Below, one piece after another: positions 52,794 to 62,144 of a stretch of 64,000 bases of DNA. Location of the stretch: NCBI GenBank assembly GCA_001769805.1, contig MEPO01000013.1, forward strand, positions 84,538 to 148,537, in the 5' to 3' direction. The stretch comes from Bdellovibrionales bacterium GWA1_52_35 (GTDB lineage Bacteria; Bdellovibrionota; UBA1018). A program made the position numbers and the translations under genes. The notes beneath the pieces are model-generated. The model searched no databases, was not told the DNA's origin, and saw only the letters and a list, made by a program, of their open reading frames with translations. Numbering within the stretch: the stretch's first letter is position 1; each line of letters begins with the position of its first letter.

Positions 52794-54024
52794 CCACCAA
52801 TCCTCCCATGACGCGTCTGAGCGCCGTCTGTAATTGCGCTTTCTTGTATTCACTGTGCGCGCTGCGACCCCGTTCATTTTCCTCATGGCTCTTGATGTCG
52901 AGCACCTGGACTTCATAAGGATAAAAAAACCGGACCTCGCGCTGCAGGTGAACCATGTCGACGCGATCAAGAACCTTCATAATCTCCCAATAGGCCGGGT
53001 TGGATTTGGCCAGGGCTTTCAGCTCCCGGATTTCGTCATACACCGGGTTGCATAGTTTGATCAGCTGCCGGCAGGTGAATTGAATCGAGTGGTAAAACTC
53101 ACTCGAATGCGGATTGTCCGGGCTCACGCGCGGAGCATGGGCCGCCTGCTGAAGCCGGTCGACAAATTCCTTCTCGGTGATTTCGGCACGGGCGAGCTGG
53201 TCCTGAAGACTCGCCAATTGCACCCTGAACTCTTCAAGATCCACCAAGGTATTACGGGAGCGGCTCGGCTTAATGTTGGGCACCACAATGATCATCTGAT
53301 CCTTGATGTACTTCACGACCCGCAGGCAATCCAGCGGGGTTTCCGTGATAAACCGGATCCCCACGCGGTCAAAAATATCCTCCGCCACATTTTCCGGTTT
53401 GTGGAGCAGCTTGAGAATGATCGAGTTCCGGGCTTTCTTCGGTTTGGCTTCAAAAGATACAAGATTGATCCGGATGGGTTGACCATCCTTGTCGCCGAGG
53501 AAAAGGTTCCCTTCGCCGTCGCGGTGGATGATCTTGTAAAACCGGTCGAGGATCTGCATTTGGATATCGAGAAAATAAGGGGAGCGCAGATCTTTATCGA
53601 TATGAGCGATGGTGTGCATGACCTTCAGGACGGAGCAGGCCCAGTTTCGCAGCAAAAGCGCTTGCGGATCCAAACCCACGGCTCCACCGCTCTGGCTTGC
53701 CAGGCGGAACAGCTCGGCGATATCAGTCAGCTCGAGGATCTTTCGCGGAATATCGATGCGCAACCCGCTGGGATTCTCCGGCTGCAGAAAATAGCGGCGG
53801 ATGAAATTCAGGGCCTCATGAAAGTTGCCCATTACCTCCGCTTTTTCAATCGGATTACTGAAGTCATAGCCGTAGCTCAGGATGAATCGGTTGGCCTGTT
53901 CGAGATTGCGCAGATGCAGGCCAGCGGAGGAATCAATGAGCGAACGCCCACTGAGGATGACGTCGAGGACATCCGGACGAAAATCATACTGGGAGCGAAT
54001 ACTGGCTTCAGGTGGCAAACTCAT
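52780..54024 (-). CDS. Conserved protein of unknown function heading a redox operon (possibly TIGR04552)
   Basis: The 414-residue protein contains FDRVGIRFITETPLDCLRVVKYI, which recalls RelA/SpoT-type nucleotidyltransferase folds. It also has an N-terminal FDVILSGRSLIDSSAGLHL-like segment, HTIAHIDKDLRSPYFLDIQ and a long coiled coil (about 275-300). I believe it belongs to the TIGR04552 family seen in Bdellovibrio and Myxococcus, but this is from memory. It leads the three-gene overlapping operon with the flavoprotein and iron-sulfur genes. Confidence 0.6.
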   Translation of the reverse strand: MSLPPEASIRSQYDFRPDVLDVILSGRSLIDSSAGLHLRNLEQANRFILSYGYDFSNPIEKAEVMGNFHEALNFIRRYFLQPENPSGLRIDIPRKILELTDIAELFRLASQSGGAVGLDPQALLLRNWACSVLKVMHTIAHIDKDLRSPYFLDIQMQILDRFYKIIHRDGEGNLFLGDKDGQPIRINLVSFEAKPKKARNSIILKLLHKPENVAEDIFDRVGIRFITETPLDCLRVVKYIKDQMIIVVPNIKPSRSRNTLVDLEEFRVQLASLQDQLARAEITEKEFVDRLQQAAHAPRVSPDNPHSSEFYHSIQFTCRQLIKLCNPVYDEIRELKALAKSNPAYWEIMKVLDRVDMVHLQREVRFFYPYEVQVLDIKSHEENERGRSAHSEYKKAQLQTALRRVMGGLVDAAR

Positions 54025-54148
54025 TGGATTGGCTGCAGTTTAGCCGAATCGGGGGCATCACGGCAATGGACATTCAGGTGGAAACGGCATAAACGCGCGG
54101 CGCATCAACATTATTGGAAACTGCGCATGATTGGGTTATCAACGATCT

Positions 54149-54565
54149 ATGTCCAAAATCTACAAGTGCAGTTTCGAGGTTCGTGGTTACGAGCTCGACA
54201 GTTTCGGCCATGTCAACAATGCGGTTTACCTCAGGTATCTCGAACACGCTCGCTGGAAGATGCTGGAAGAAGAAGGCATCACACTAAAAAAAATAAGAGC
54301 CTCGAAGCGCTGGCCTGTCATTTCCCGCGTGGAAATTAGTTATAAACGGCCACTGTTCATGGGCGATGCCATTGAAATTGAAACCCGGATCGTCTCGCAC
54401 CAGAAAGCGAGCTTCACGATCGAACAGCGCATCTTTCGTCAAGGAACCCTGGTTTCAGATGCAAAGTTAAAGTCGGTCGTAGTCGATGAAACTGGACGTC
54501 CTGTCGGTCTTCCGGAAGAGTTCCTGCAACTCGGCCGTCAACTGGGGAATCATCATGAACATTGA
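54149..54565 (+). CDS. 4HBT-family acyl-CoA thioesterase
   Basis: The 138 residues have the hotdog fold with the active-site motif ELDSFGHVNNAVYLRYLEHARW (Asp and His of DxxGHVNN), then PVISRVEISYKRPLFMGD. ATG 54149 is six codons after the tracked start. It hydrolyses short- or medium-chain acyl-CoA. The stop overlaps pgpA by 11 bases. Confidence 0.92.
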   Translation: MSKIYKCSFEVRGYELDSFGHVNNAVYLRYLEHARWKMLEEEGITLKKIRASKRWPVISRVEISYKRPLFMGDAIEIETRIVSHQKASFTIEQRIFRQGTLVSDAKLKSVVVDETGRPVGLPEEFLQLGRQLGNHHEH

Positions 54566-55082
54566 ACTGGAAAAAATTCGGGGCATCAAAGACGCCTTGG
54601 CTATCTTCGTGGCAACTGCTGGCGGTGCAGGGTTTATTCCCAAAGCACCTGGGACCGCAGGGGCTGCAGTAGCGGTGCCTCTTGCTTTTTACAGCGCAGG
54701 CTGGACTACCGAATCTCGCGCCTTGCTTTGGGTCGGACTCACCGCGATCGGAGCATGGTCGGCACGCATGATCGACGAAATCATGGGCTCAAGTGACAAC
54801 CAGAGCATTGTCATCGACGAAGTAGTGGGACTCGGAATCACGGCGTGGACGGCGGGTACTGACTTGAAAGCGCTTCTGGTCGCATTCGTTCTGTTCCGAT
54901 TTTTTGACGTTGTGAAGCTGCCTCCAGTCCGCGCGCTGGATCACTGGTCCAAGAAGAAAGCGCTGGAGTCGGGTTCAGCGTCCAAATGGTGGGGCGGTTT
55001 CGGAGTGATTGGCGATGACATTCTTGCAGGATTTCAGGGACTCGCGGTCATGGTCTTGCTTCAGTATTACGGCATTTTATAA
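54555..55082 (+). CDS. pgpA: Phosphatidylglycerophosphatase A
   Basis: PgpA dephosphorylates phosphatidylglycerol phosphate to phosphatidylglycerol in the inner membrane. ATG 54555 (GGGGA upstream) gives 175 residues. Motifs are GAGFIPKAPGTAGA, IVIDEVVGLGITAW and RFFDVVKLPPVRALD, followed by WWGGFGVIGDDILAG (catalytic acidic residues), with three to four hydrophobic helices. It overlaps the thioesterase gene and is 129 bases before recA. Confidence 0.92.
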   Translation: MNIELEKIRGIKDALAIFVATAGGAGFIPKAPGTAGAAVAVPLAFYSAGWTTESRALLWVGLTAIGAWSARMIDEIMGSSDNQSIVIDEVVGLGITAWTAGTDLKALLVAFVLFRFFDVVKLPPVRALDHWSKKKALESGSASKWWGGFGVIGDDILAGFQGLAVMVLLQYYGIL

Positions 55083-55211
55083 TTCAAAACCATTGCCGTC
55101 AGCCTGAAATTGACGCGTCGCGGTTTTCGTGAAACCGGGGCAAAAAACTTTTTCGTGTCCAAAACCTTGTGGTACGGTCGTTGCTCAAAGCGCCCAAAAA
55201 GGAGAGAGAAA

Positions 55212-56360
55212 ATGGAAGTCACTAAAACCGTCCCCGAAACCGCTGCGCACGCGCAGAAGAACAAAGCGATTGAACTCGCTGTCCAAGCCATTGAAAAACA
55301 ATTTGGCAAAGGTTCGATCATGCGCCTGGGAAATCAGGAAAGCATGGTTTCTCAAGATATCCCCGCAGTCCCCACAGGTTCCTTGAGCCTGGACATCGCC
55401 TTGGGAATCGGAGGCTATCCTCGCGGCCGCATCGTTGAAATTTATGGACCGGAAGCTTCCGGTAAAACGACTCTCACTCTGCATGCGATTGCTGAAGTGC
55501 AGAAGCAGGGTGGCATCGCGGCGTTCGTCGACGCCGAACATGCGCTGGACGTGAACTACGCCCGCAAACTGGGTGTTCGTACGGATGATTTGCTGATCTC
55601 GCAGCCGGATACGGGCGAGCAGGCGCTGGAAATCGCGGACATGCTGGTTCGTTCTGGCGGCGTGGACCTTCTGGTCGTCGACTCGGTCGCAGCCCTGGTT
55701 CCTCGCGCCGAAATCGAAGGCGAAATGGGCGACTCCCACATGGGTCTTCAGGCCCGCTTGATGAGCCAGGCGCTTCGCAAACTCACGGGCTCCATCAATC
55801 GCAGCAAAACACTGGTTGTTTTCATCAATCAGATCCGCATGAAAATCGGTGTGATGTTCGGCAATCCGGAAACCACCACCGGCGGCAATGCTCTGAAATT
55901 CTACGCCTCTGTCCGTCTGGACATTCGACGGATTTCCGCACTGAAAGATGGCGAAAACATTATCGGTAACCGCACTCGCGTCAAAGTCGTCAAAAACAAG
56001 ATGGCGCCTCCCTTCAAAGAAGTTGAATTCGACATTCTGTACGGTGAAGGCATCTCCAAGGAAGGCGATCTTCTGGATCTCGCTTCCAGCATGAACATCA
56101 TCGAGAAGAGCGGTACCTGGTACACGTACAAAGATGAGCGGCTCGGCCAAGGCCGGGAGAATTCCCGGAATTATCTGAAAGAACATCCGCACATCATCAA
56201 GACGGTGTACGAGGAAGTTCTCGCCAAGACTGGAATCAACGTGAAGACCACGCTGACTACTCCGAGTGCCACGGCAGAAGCCAATGAAAAAGCCAAAAAT
56301 GCACCCTCCAATGGGAAACATTCAGGCACGTCCCTTTCTGGGGCCCCGGCGAAGCACTAG
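55212..56360 (+). CDS. recA: Recombinase RecA
   Basis: RecA catalyses strand exchange and triggers the SOS response. ATG 55212 with AAGGAGAG upstream gives 382 residues. Walker A is [10 protein letters not shown] and Walker [13 protein letters not shown]. Loop 1 is [22 protein letters not shown] and the L2 region [26 protein letters not shown]. The C-terminal tail is Ala/Lys-rich rather than acidic. A strong terminator follows. No SOS box is obvious upstream and no recX follows. Confidence 0.98.
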   Translation: MEVTKTVPETAAHAQKNKAIELAVQAIEKQFGKGSIMRLGNQESMVSQDIPAVPTGSLSLDIALGIGGYPRGRIVEIYGPEASGKTTLTLHAIAEVQKQGGIAAFVDAEHALDVNYARKLGVRTDDLLISQPDTGEQALEIADMLVRSGGVDLLVVDSVAALVPRAEIEGEMGDSHMGLQARLMSQALRKLTGSINRSKTLVVFINQIRMKIGVMFGNPETTTGGNALKFYASVRLDIRRISALKDGENIIGNRTRVKVVKNKMAPPFKEVEFDILYGEGISKEGDLLDLASSMNIIEKSGTWYTYKDERLGQGRENSRNYLKEHPHIIKTVYEEVLAKTGINVKTTLTTPSATAEANEKAKNAPSNGKHSGTSLSGAPAKH

Positions 56361-56382
56361 TTCAATATTCATGAAATCAGAG

Positions 56383-56415
56383 AAGGGCAGAGGAGAAATC
56401 CTTTGCCCTTTTTTT
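56383..56415 (+). terminator. recA rho-independent terminator
   Basis: A 12-bp stem AAGGGCAGAGGA/TCCTTTGCCCTT (one G-T pair) with a GAAA tetraloop, followed by TTTTT, 23 bases after the recA stop. Confidence 0.93.
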
Positions 56416-56474
56416 ATGCCGTTCGCTTGGCCGCCGGCTAATAGACAGGAACACCCATTGCAGCTAAGCTGAAT

Positions 56475-57164
56475 ATGGCAAGCTGCCCACTCTTGTTGCT
56501 TGGTATTTTATCTCTGATCCCTCACTTGGCCTCTGAAGCCGCAGCTCAAACAAATCCAAATCCGCCAAGTCCGACTGATACGAGCACTCCTGGAAATATC
56601 GTCGTCTTTGGCCAGAGCGGCGTATTGCAATCGGGATCGAGCGGCTTCAACGTCGTCATACCCGACTCCAGCGGCGGACTCAGAAGCGTACCGCTCGATC
56701 AACTGGGTCAAGTGACCCCGGCACCGCAGACAGGCAGCGCACCGAACGCAAACTTAAATCAAATCAATCCCAATCCCATATCTCCCAACCCGCCGCCCGG
56801 AATCACCACGCCTGAAGCAGCATCGGACGCGGCTCGAGCTGCCGGAGTCGGAACAGGGACGGTTCAATCACCGCAACTCGGCGGTGCACAGAACCCCTTT
56901 GTCTGTGAATGCCGGTGTCCTCCCTGTCCTTCGCCCGCGCCGGATTCCTTGGCGGCACGAAATGCGGCGAGAGAGGAAGAAAGAAGAGAGACCGGCAGAT
57001 CCAATGAACCGGGACCAGAGCCCTTGCCAACGGATAATCAAAACCGAGACCAAGCTCAGCCTCTGAACCAGAACCAGGAAGCTGGGCGAGTGCCTGATCC
57101 CAGGGCGGATGAATCACTCAGGGATTTTTACGGGCCGCTGCCGCTTCCCCGTCGCAATCCGTAA
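56475..57164 (+). CDS. Exported Pro/Asn-rich protein of unknown function
   Basis: The 229 residues have a signal peptide (ending SEAAA) and low-complexity Pro/Asn/Gly repeats (NPNPPSP, NPISPNPPPG) about 25-120. A Cys cluster CECRCPPCP (near 147) is followed by a charged, unstructured C-terminus rich in Arg, Glu, Asn and Gln. It may be a surface or cell-wall linker protein. No family recognised. Its stop abuts the stop of the convergent gene without a gap. Confidence 0.6.
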   Translation: MASCPLLLLGILSLIPHLASEAAAQTNPNPPSPTDTSTPGNIVVFGQSGVLQSGSSGFNVVIPDSSGGLRSVPLDQLGQVTPAPQTGSAPNANLNQINPNPISPNPPPGITTPEAASDAARAAGVGTGTVQSPQLGGAQNPFVCECRCPPCPSPAPDSLAARNAAREEERRETGRSNEPGPEPLPTDNQNRDQAQPLNQNQEAGRVPDPRADESLRDFYGPLPLPRRNP

Positions 57165-57638
57165 TTAATTGGATTCTTCCAGCTTCCGCAAATCACCCCA
57201 TAAGGCGGTCTCACCGTAAGTCATATTGGAAATATCGATGCTTCCCGTTCCGTTCACGTTCAGCTGAATGCGAAGGTGATAATCATTATCCCGCTGAAGG
57301 GGGGCGTCGCCGTACGGGCTCGAATATTCGGGCTGCACGCCGTGAACTGTATTCACGGTTTCGATCACAAAGCTGCCTTCCACTTCGGCGTTGGCCGTGA
57401 AGTTCCTTGCATACTCTTGGGCATTAAAGCGCATGAGGAGCAGGGGCGACCGCTTGAGATCCCAAAGTTCGAGCCCTGAAATTTCCTGCCCCCGGGTCAT
57501 CACATCGAGCCGCACGGACATGCTGCGGGCGCTCAATTCATCCACGAGTTCGTAGCTCGTTACCCGAATTGCATTTTGAGCAAATGCGTTGGAAATTCCA
57601 AAAAACAGAGTGGCAACCGCTAAAATTGATTTAACCAT
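57165..57638 (-). CDS. Exported protein of unknown function (157 aa)
   Basis: Signal peptide MVKSILAVATLFFGISNAFA, then a compact beta-sandwich-like domain with alternating hydrophobics (SMSVRLDVMTRGQEISGLELW; DYHLRIQLNVNG). No Cys or motif recognised. It lies convergent to the Pro/Asn-rich gene and divergent from nothing; the upstream 88 bases are AT-rich and may hold its promoter. Confidence 0.65.
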   Translation of the reverse strand: MVKSILAVATLFFGISNAFAQNAIRVTSYELVDELSARSMSVRLDVMTRGQEISGLELWDLKRSPLLLMRFNAQEYARNFTANAEVEGSFVIETVNTVHGVQPEYSSPYGDAPLQRDNDYHLRIQLNVNGTGSIDISNMTYGETALWGDLRKLEESN

Positions 57639-57726
57639 GAGCCATGAAATAGCCCAGATCCGCTTAGACTAAAAATACATAGCGCAACATTTAGTATGCA
57701 CTAAACACATATTAAAAAAATTCAGT

Positions 57727-58542
57727 TCAGAGAGTCAGTATCTCAGCCTGAGCTTCACGCGCTTCTTTTCTCAGGCTCGTTTGCCTGGCGCGTCTCTGAC
57801 GAATCTCGTTACCCATCTGACCATTCTCGTTTCGAAGATTCGAGATATCAGATTCAAGCTGCTGCAGTGTCTTACCAGTCGAGCTCAACGGCTGTACTGT
57901 GTTCTGGCCCGTTGCAATCCCACTCATGTGATGGACAAGTCGCGTCTTCTCGAACTCGAGATTCTGGATTTCAAAAACCCCCTGCTGCTGTCGCCGCTCT
58001 AAATCGTTGATTTCACGTTCGAGGTCATCGGCCTCGCCCTGCCTCTGGATCATCACTCCAGCGAGGAATTTTTTGCGGCCCTTGTTAAATTCTGGGATGA
58101 AAGCGGCTTCCAGCGTCTTCGGGCAGATCTGGTTGTATTTTTTCCCGGTCGCGCCCGCAGCCGAGCCGTTCGAGGGCTGACAGTACTCGACGATTCCCTC
58201 GGCATGTTTGGGCTTCATCAGCCGCTCCTGCCCCCCAGAGCACATGTCCTGAGAAAGGGGATCACCGCGTCTTCCCAGCTGGTATGCGAACTCAGGCGTG
58301 CAGTATTCACTGAGCCCCTTCTGGAATCCCTGACTGAGCGCCGAATGATCGATCTGCACTTCTTCCTTTTCACATTGGGAAACAAAACTATCCGTGCTGG
58401 TCCGTTGTCCGCGCTTTGCCACCAACTCACCGTATTCAAACCAGTTGGTAGCCTCACAACTCCGCTTCAGGGCAGAACTGCAGGAAGCGAAGCAGAAACT
58501 CAACATAATGATGGCAAAGCAGGCCTGAATTCGGAATATCAT
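57727..58542 (-). CDS. DUF2799 lipoprotein with C-terminal coiled coil
   Basis: Lipoprotein signal MIFRIQACFAIIMLSFCFASC. The DUF2799 region (about 30-150) has evenly spaced Cys: CEATNWFEYG, CEKEEV, YCTPEFAYQLGRRGD and YCQP. A coiled coil covers about 170-265 (EREINDLERRQQQ; LESDISNLRNEN). DUF2799 proteins are widespread envelope proteins of unknown role. The coiled coil is an addition relative to the short family members I know. Confidence 0.8.
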   Translation of the reverse strand: MIFRIQACFAIIMLSFCFASCSSALKRSCEATNWFEYGELVAKRGQRTSTDSFVSQCEKEEVQIDHSALSQGFQKGLSEYCTPEFAYQLGRRGDPLSQDMCSGGQERLMKPKHAEGIVEYCQPSNGSAAGATGKKYNQICPKTLEAAFIPEFNKGRKKFLAGVMIQRQGEADDLEREINDLERRQQQGVFEIQNLEFEKTRLVHHMSGIATGQNTVQPLSSTGKTLQQLESDISNLRNENGQMGNEIRQRRARQTSLRKEAREAQAEILTL

Positions 58543-58588
58543 GATAAATCATTCAAACATGAAAGCCCGGAGCCCGCAACCCAAGTAA

Positions 58589-59350
58589 CTACTGGCGCGC
58601 AACCAGACTGACGGACGATTGCTGGGTTGGGAAGACCACCAGCTCCTGAATATTGACGTGCTTCGGACGCTGCACACACCAAAGCACCGTCTCGGCAACG
58701 TCCTGCGCCGAGAGCGGCGTCATTCCCGTATAGACGGCTTTGGCTTTTTCAGCATCCCCCAGCCGAACAAGGCTGAATTCCGTTTCAGCCATTCCCGGCG
58801 CGATCTCCGTCACCCGGATACCGGTCCCGTGCAGATCCACCCGCATTCCCTCGGACAGTGCTTTGACCGCGAACTTCGTCGCGCAATAAACATTCCCGTT
58901 CGGATAAACCCAGTACCCGGCAACCGAACCGATATTCACCACATGGCAACTGACGCCCTCCGCAGCGCGTTTGATCATCAAAGGAAGCAGCCCGCGCGAG
59001 ACATAGAGCAAGCCTTTGACATTGGTGTCGATCATTCGCTCCCAATCATCGATATTCCCGGTCTGAATCGGGCTCAAACCGGCCGCAAGCCCCGCATTAT
59101 TAACCAGAACCTCTATCGTGTTCAGCACAGCTTGATTACCGGCAATAAAGCCTTCCACCGCCTTGCGGCTGCGGACGTCGAGTTCAAACGTATGGACGTG
59201 GATACCATGTCTTTCGCGAAGCTCCGTCGAGAGCTTCTCAAGGCGATCCTTACGCCTGGCGACAAGGACAAGGTCCTTTCCATTTGCCGCAAAGTTTCGG
59301 GCGCAAGCCTCTCCAATTCCACTAGAAGCACCTGAAATGAAAACTGACAT
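58589..59350 (-). CDS. Short-chain dehydrogenase/reductase (YdfG-like)
   Basis: The 253 residues have the SDR cofactor motif SGASSGIGEACARNF and NNAGLAAG. The catalytic Ser is in NIGSVAGYWVYPNGNVYCATK, with YxxxK active-site Tyr and Lys. It resembles NADP-dependent 3-hydroxy acid dehydrogenases such as YdfG. ATG 59350 has AAGGGG upstream. It is divergent from alaS across 49 bases. Confidence 0.9.
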   Translation of the reverse strand: MSVFISGASSGIGEACARNFAANGKDLVLVARRKDRLEKLSTELRERHGIHVHTFELDVRSRKAVEGFIAGNQAVLNTIEVLVNNAGLAAGLSPIQTGNIDDWERMIDTNVKGLLYVSRGLLPLMIKRAAEGVSCHVVNIGSVAGYWVYPNGNVYCATKFAVKALSEGMRVDLHGTGIRVTEIAPGMAETEFSLVRLGDAEKAKAVYTGMTPLSAQDVAETVLWCVQRPKHVNIQELVVFPTQQSSVSLVARQ

Positions 59351-59399
59351 TGCCACCCCTTTAAGAATCGAGTTATACCTGTTTTTTCAGGAGATTAAG

Positions 59400-62141
59400 A
59401 TGAAAGCCGCCGAGATTCGTTCCAGATTTCTCAAGTACTTTGAAAAAAACGGTCACACGATCGTCGAGAGTTCTTCGCTCGTCCCTCAAAATGATCCCAC
59501 TCTGCTTTTTACTAACGCCGGGATGGTCCAATTCAAAGATGTTTTTCTGGGAAAAGATCCGCGCCCCTATAAACGCGCCACGACTTCACAGAAATGCGTG
59601 CGTGCCGGCGGCAAGCACAATGACCTGGAAAACGTCGGCTTCACCGCCCGCCACCACACGTTTTTTGAAATGCTGGGGAACTTTTCTTTCGGGGATTATT
59701 TCAAAAAAGACGCAATCCGCTTTGCCTGGGAATTCGTCACCCAAGAACTGAAATTACCTAAAGACAGACTCTATGTGACCGTCTTTGAAAACGACGACGA
59801 GGCTGCCGATATCTGGCATCAGCAAGAAGGCGTCCCCAAGGATCGCATTTATCGTTTCGGCGAAAAAGATAATTTCTGGTCCATGGGAGATACCGGTCCC
59901 TGCGGCCCCTGCAGTGAAATTTTCATAGACCGCGGCGCCCAGTACAGCTGTGGCAAAACCACATGCGCGATGGGCTGCGATTGCGACCGGTACATGGAAT
60001 TCTGGAATCTCGTTTTCATGCAGTTCAACCGGGACTCCAGCGGCACTTTGACTCCGCTTCCCAGGCCTTCCGTCGATACCGGCGCGGGCCTCGAACGTAT
60101 CGCCTCGATCCTTCAGGAGGTCGAGACGAATTACGATACCGATGCCTTCCTCCATATCATTTCCAAGACTGCCGAACTCGCGGGGCAGCCCTATGACCGC
60201 AAGGCCGAAACGGCCGTTTCGTTCCGCGTGGTCGCGGATCACTCGCGCGCCACCGCATTCCTCATCGGTGACGGGGTTATGCCATCCAATGAAGGTCGCG
60301 GTTATGTCCTGCGCCGGATCATCCGACGCGCCATCCGCCACGGCAAGAAACTCGGCTTCACCGGCCCCTTCTTGCATAAAGCTACCGGCTTTGTCATCGA
60401 ACAGATGCAGGACGCCTATCCAGACATGGTCGAAAAACGCGCCTTCATTGAGAAAGCGGTTTTCGCTGAGGAAGAACAGTTTTTCAGAACGCTTGAGCGC
60501 GGCCTCACCCTTCTTGACGAAGAAACGGGAAAGCTCGCGGGCGCCAAAACGCTTCCTGGCGAAGTGGCTTTCAAACTTTACGACACCTTCGGCTTTCCAC
60601 TCGATCTCACTCGCGTGATCTGCGCGGAAAAGGGCATCGCCGTTGACGAACCCGGCTTCGAAAAAGCGATGGACCGGCAGCGTGAAATGGCGCGCAAGAA
60701 CTGGAAGGGTTCCGGTGATGAAGCCATCAACTCGATTTACCTGAAGCTTGCAACCGATCTCAAAGCCGCAGGCAAGCTGCCCAAATTCACCGGATATGAA
60801 AAAGGCCAGGACCAAGGCGAGTGCCTGAAAATTCTCGCGACCGGCGCTGCCGACAAAAATGAGATGACGGAGGTTCAGAGCTTTGCGACGCCCGCATTTG
60901 CAGCAGCAACAAACAGTCCTGAGACCAGCCCGATCATCGAAGTGGTTTTCGCCACCACCCCATTCTATGGCGAAAGCGGTGGTCAACTCGGCGACCGGGG
61001 ACGGGTCTTTGGAATCAACGGAATGAACAAAGATGAATTCCTCGGCGAAGTCATCGATGTTCAGCGCCCCGTACCGGAACTCATCGTCGCTCATGTCCGG
61101 CCGGTCAAAGGCACTCTGAAGGTCGGCACGCATTATACTCAACAGACTGATGCCGAAATCCGGGCGCTCACGGCACGCAATCACACCGCAACCCATATCC
61201 TCCACTGGGCCCTGCGCGAAGTTCTTGGCAAGCACGTGAAGCAATCCGGATCCCTCGTCGGCCCCGAACTGCTTCGTTTCGATTTCAGCCATTTCCAGGC
61301 CATGACTGAGCAGGAGCTCACGCGAGTGGAGAACCTGGTGAACGAGCGAGTCTGGGGTGGCGAAGCCGTCCTGAAGAAGGAAATGAACAAAGAAGAGGCA
61401 ATCGCGTCGGGCGCCATCGCCTTCTTCGGTGAAAAATACGGCGACACGGTTCGCGTGATCAAAGTGGGCGGCTTCTCCACGGAACTTTGCGGCGGGACGC
61501 ACGTCGATCATTCCAGTGACATTCACCTCTTCAAAATCGCGAACGAAAGCGGAATTGCGGCCGGAGTCCGCCGTATTATTGCTTATACTTCCAAAGGGGC
61601 TTTTGAGTACCTGCGCAAACGCGATCTCGAGGTCAAAATTATCCGTGACCGGCTCAAGGCCTCATCCAGTGACGAGATCCTCGGCAAGCTGGACAAGATG
61701 ACCCTGACCGAACGCGAACTCAGGAAGGAGATCGAGCAGTTCCAGGCAAAGAGCGCAAGCGGTGAAGTCGACGAAATGCTTGCCAAAGCCGAGGTCATCC
61801 AAGGCACCCGGTTGGTGACCTATCTCTGCGCTCCGGATACCCAAGGGGTGAAGCGGCTGCGTGACCTCTGCGAGCGGGTCAAACAGAAGGCGCCCGACGC
61901 TGTCATGGTCCTAGGCATGAAAGATCCGGCCTCAGACAAGGCGTCTCTGATTGTTGCAGTAGGACCCCAGGCTCCGAAGACTCTCAACTCAAACGATATT
62001 CTGAAAGAGCTCGCACCTCTGATTGAAGGTCGCGGCGGCGGCAAAGCGGATATGGCTCAGGCGGGTGGCACCAAGCCGACCGGATTACCTGATTCGCTGA
62101 AACTTGCTGCCAAAGTCGTGGCAGCAAAGCTGGGTAATTGA
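59400..62141 (+). CDS. alaS: Alanyl-tRNA synthetase
   Basis: It charges tRNA-Ala. ATG 59400 (CAGGAG upstream) gives 913 residues; the tracked ORF starts in the SDR gene. The N-terminal catalytic domain starts with IRSRFLKYFEKNGHTIVESSSLVP and contains GMVQFKDVFLG and GDTGPCGPCSEIF. The editing domain has HTATHILH and ELCGGTHV, which carry its zinc ligands. The C-Ala domain ends RGGGKADMAQAGG. Complete and typical in length. Confidence 0.98.
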   Translation: MKAAEIRSRFLKYFEKNGHTIVESSSLVPQNDPTLLFTNAGMVQFKDVFLGKDPRPYKRATTSQKCVRAGGKHNDLENVGFTARHHTFFEMLGNFSFGDYFKKDAIRFAWEFVTQELKLPKDRLYVTVFENDDEAADIWHQQEGVPKDRIYRFGEKDNFWSMGDTGPCGPCSEIFIDRGAQYSCGKTTCAMGCDCDRYMEFWNLVFMQFNRDSSGTLTPLPRPSVDTGAGLERIASILQEVETNYDTDAFLHIISKTAELAGQPYDRKAETAVSFRVVADHSRATAFLIGDGVMPSNEGRGYVLRRIIRRAIRHGKKLGFTGPFLHKATGFVIEQMQDAYPDMVEKRAFIEKAVFAEEEQFFRTLERGLTLLDEETGKLAGAKTLPGEVAFKLYDTFGFPLDLTRVICAEKGIAVDEPGFEKAMDRQREMARKNWKGSGDEAINSIYLKLATDLKAAGKLPKFTGYEKGQDQGECLKILATGAADKNEMTEVQSFATPAFAAATNSPETSPIIEVVFATTPFYGESGGQLGDRGRVFGINGMNKDEFLGEVIDVQRPVPELIVAHVRPVKGTLKVGTHYTQQTDAEIRALTARNHTATHILHWALREVLGKHVKQSGSLVGPELLRFDFSHFQAMTEQELTRVENLVNERVWGGEAVLKKEMNKEEAIASGAIAFFGEKYGDTVRVIKVGGFSTELCGGTHVDHSSDIHLFKIANESGIAAGVRRIIAYTSKGAFEYLRKRDLEVKIIRDRLKASSSDEILGKLDKMTLTERELRKEIEQFQAKSASGEVDEMLAKAEVIQGTRLVTYLCAPDTQGVKRLRDLCERVKQKAPDAVMVLGMKDPASDKASLIVAVGPQAPKTLNSNDILKELAPLIEGRGGGKADMAQAGGTKPTGLPDSLKLAAKVVAAKLGN

Positions 62142-62144
62142 GCC

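Noticed and set aside
53080-54339. 419-aa plus-strand ORF
   Set aside because: Antisense shadow of the conserved 414-aa gene at 52780-54024, extending past its start; no protein-like features.
55185-56321. 378-aa minus-strand ORF antisense to recA
   Set aside because: Arises from GC-skewed third positions of recA; no domain and no ribosome-binding site.
59754-61526. 590-aa minus-strand ORF antisense to alaS
   Set aside because: Long only because alaS codon usage avoids stops in that frame; no recognisable protein.
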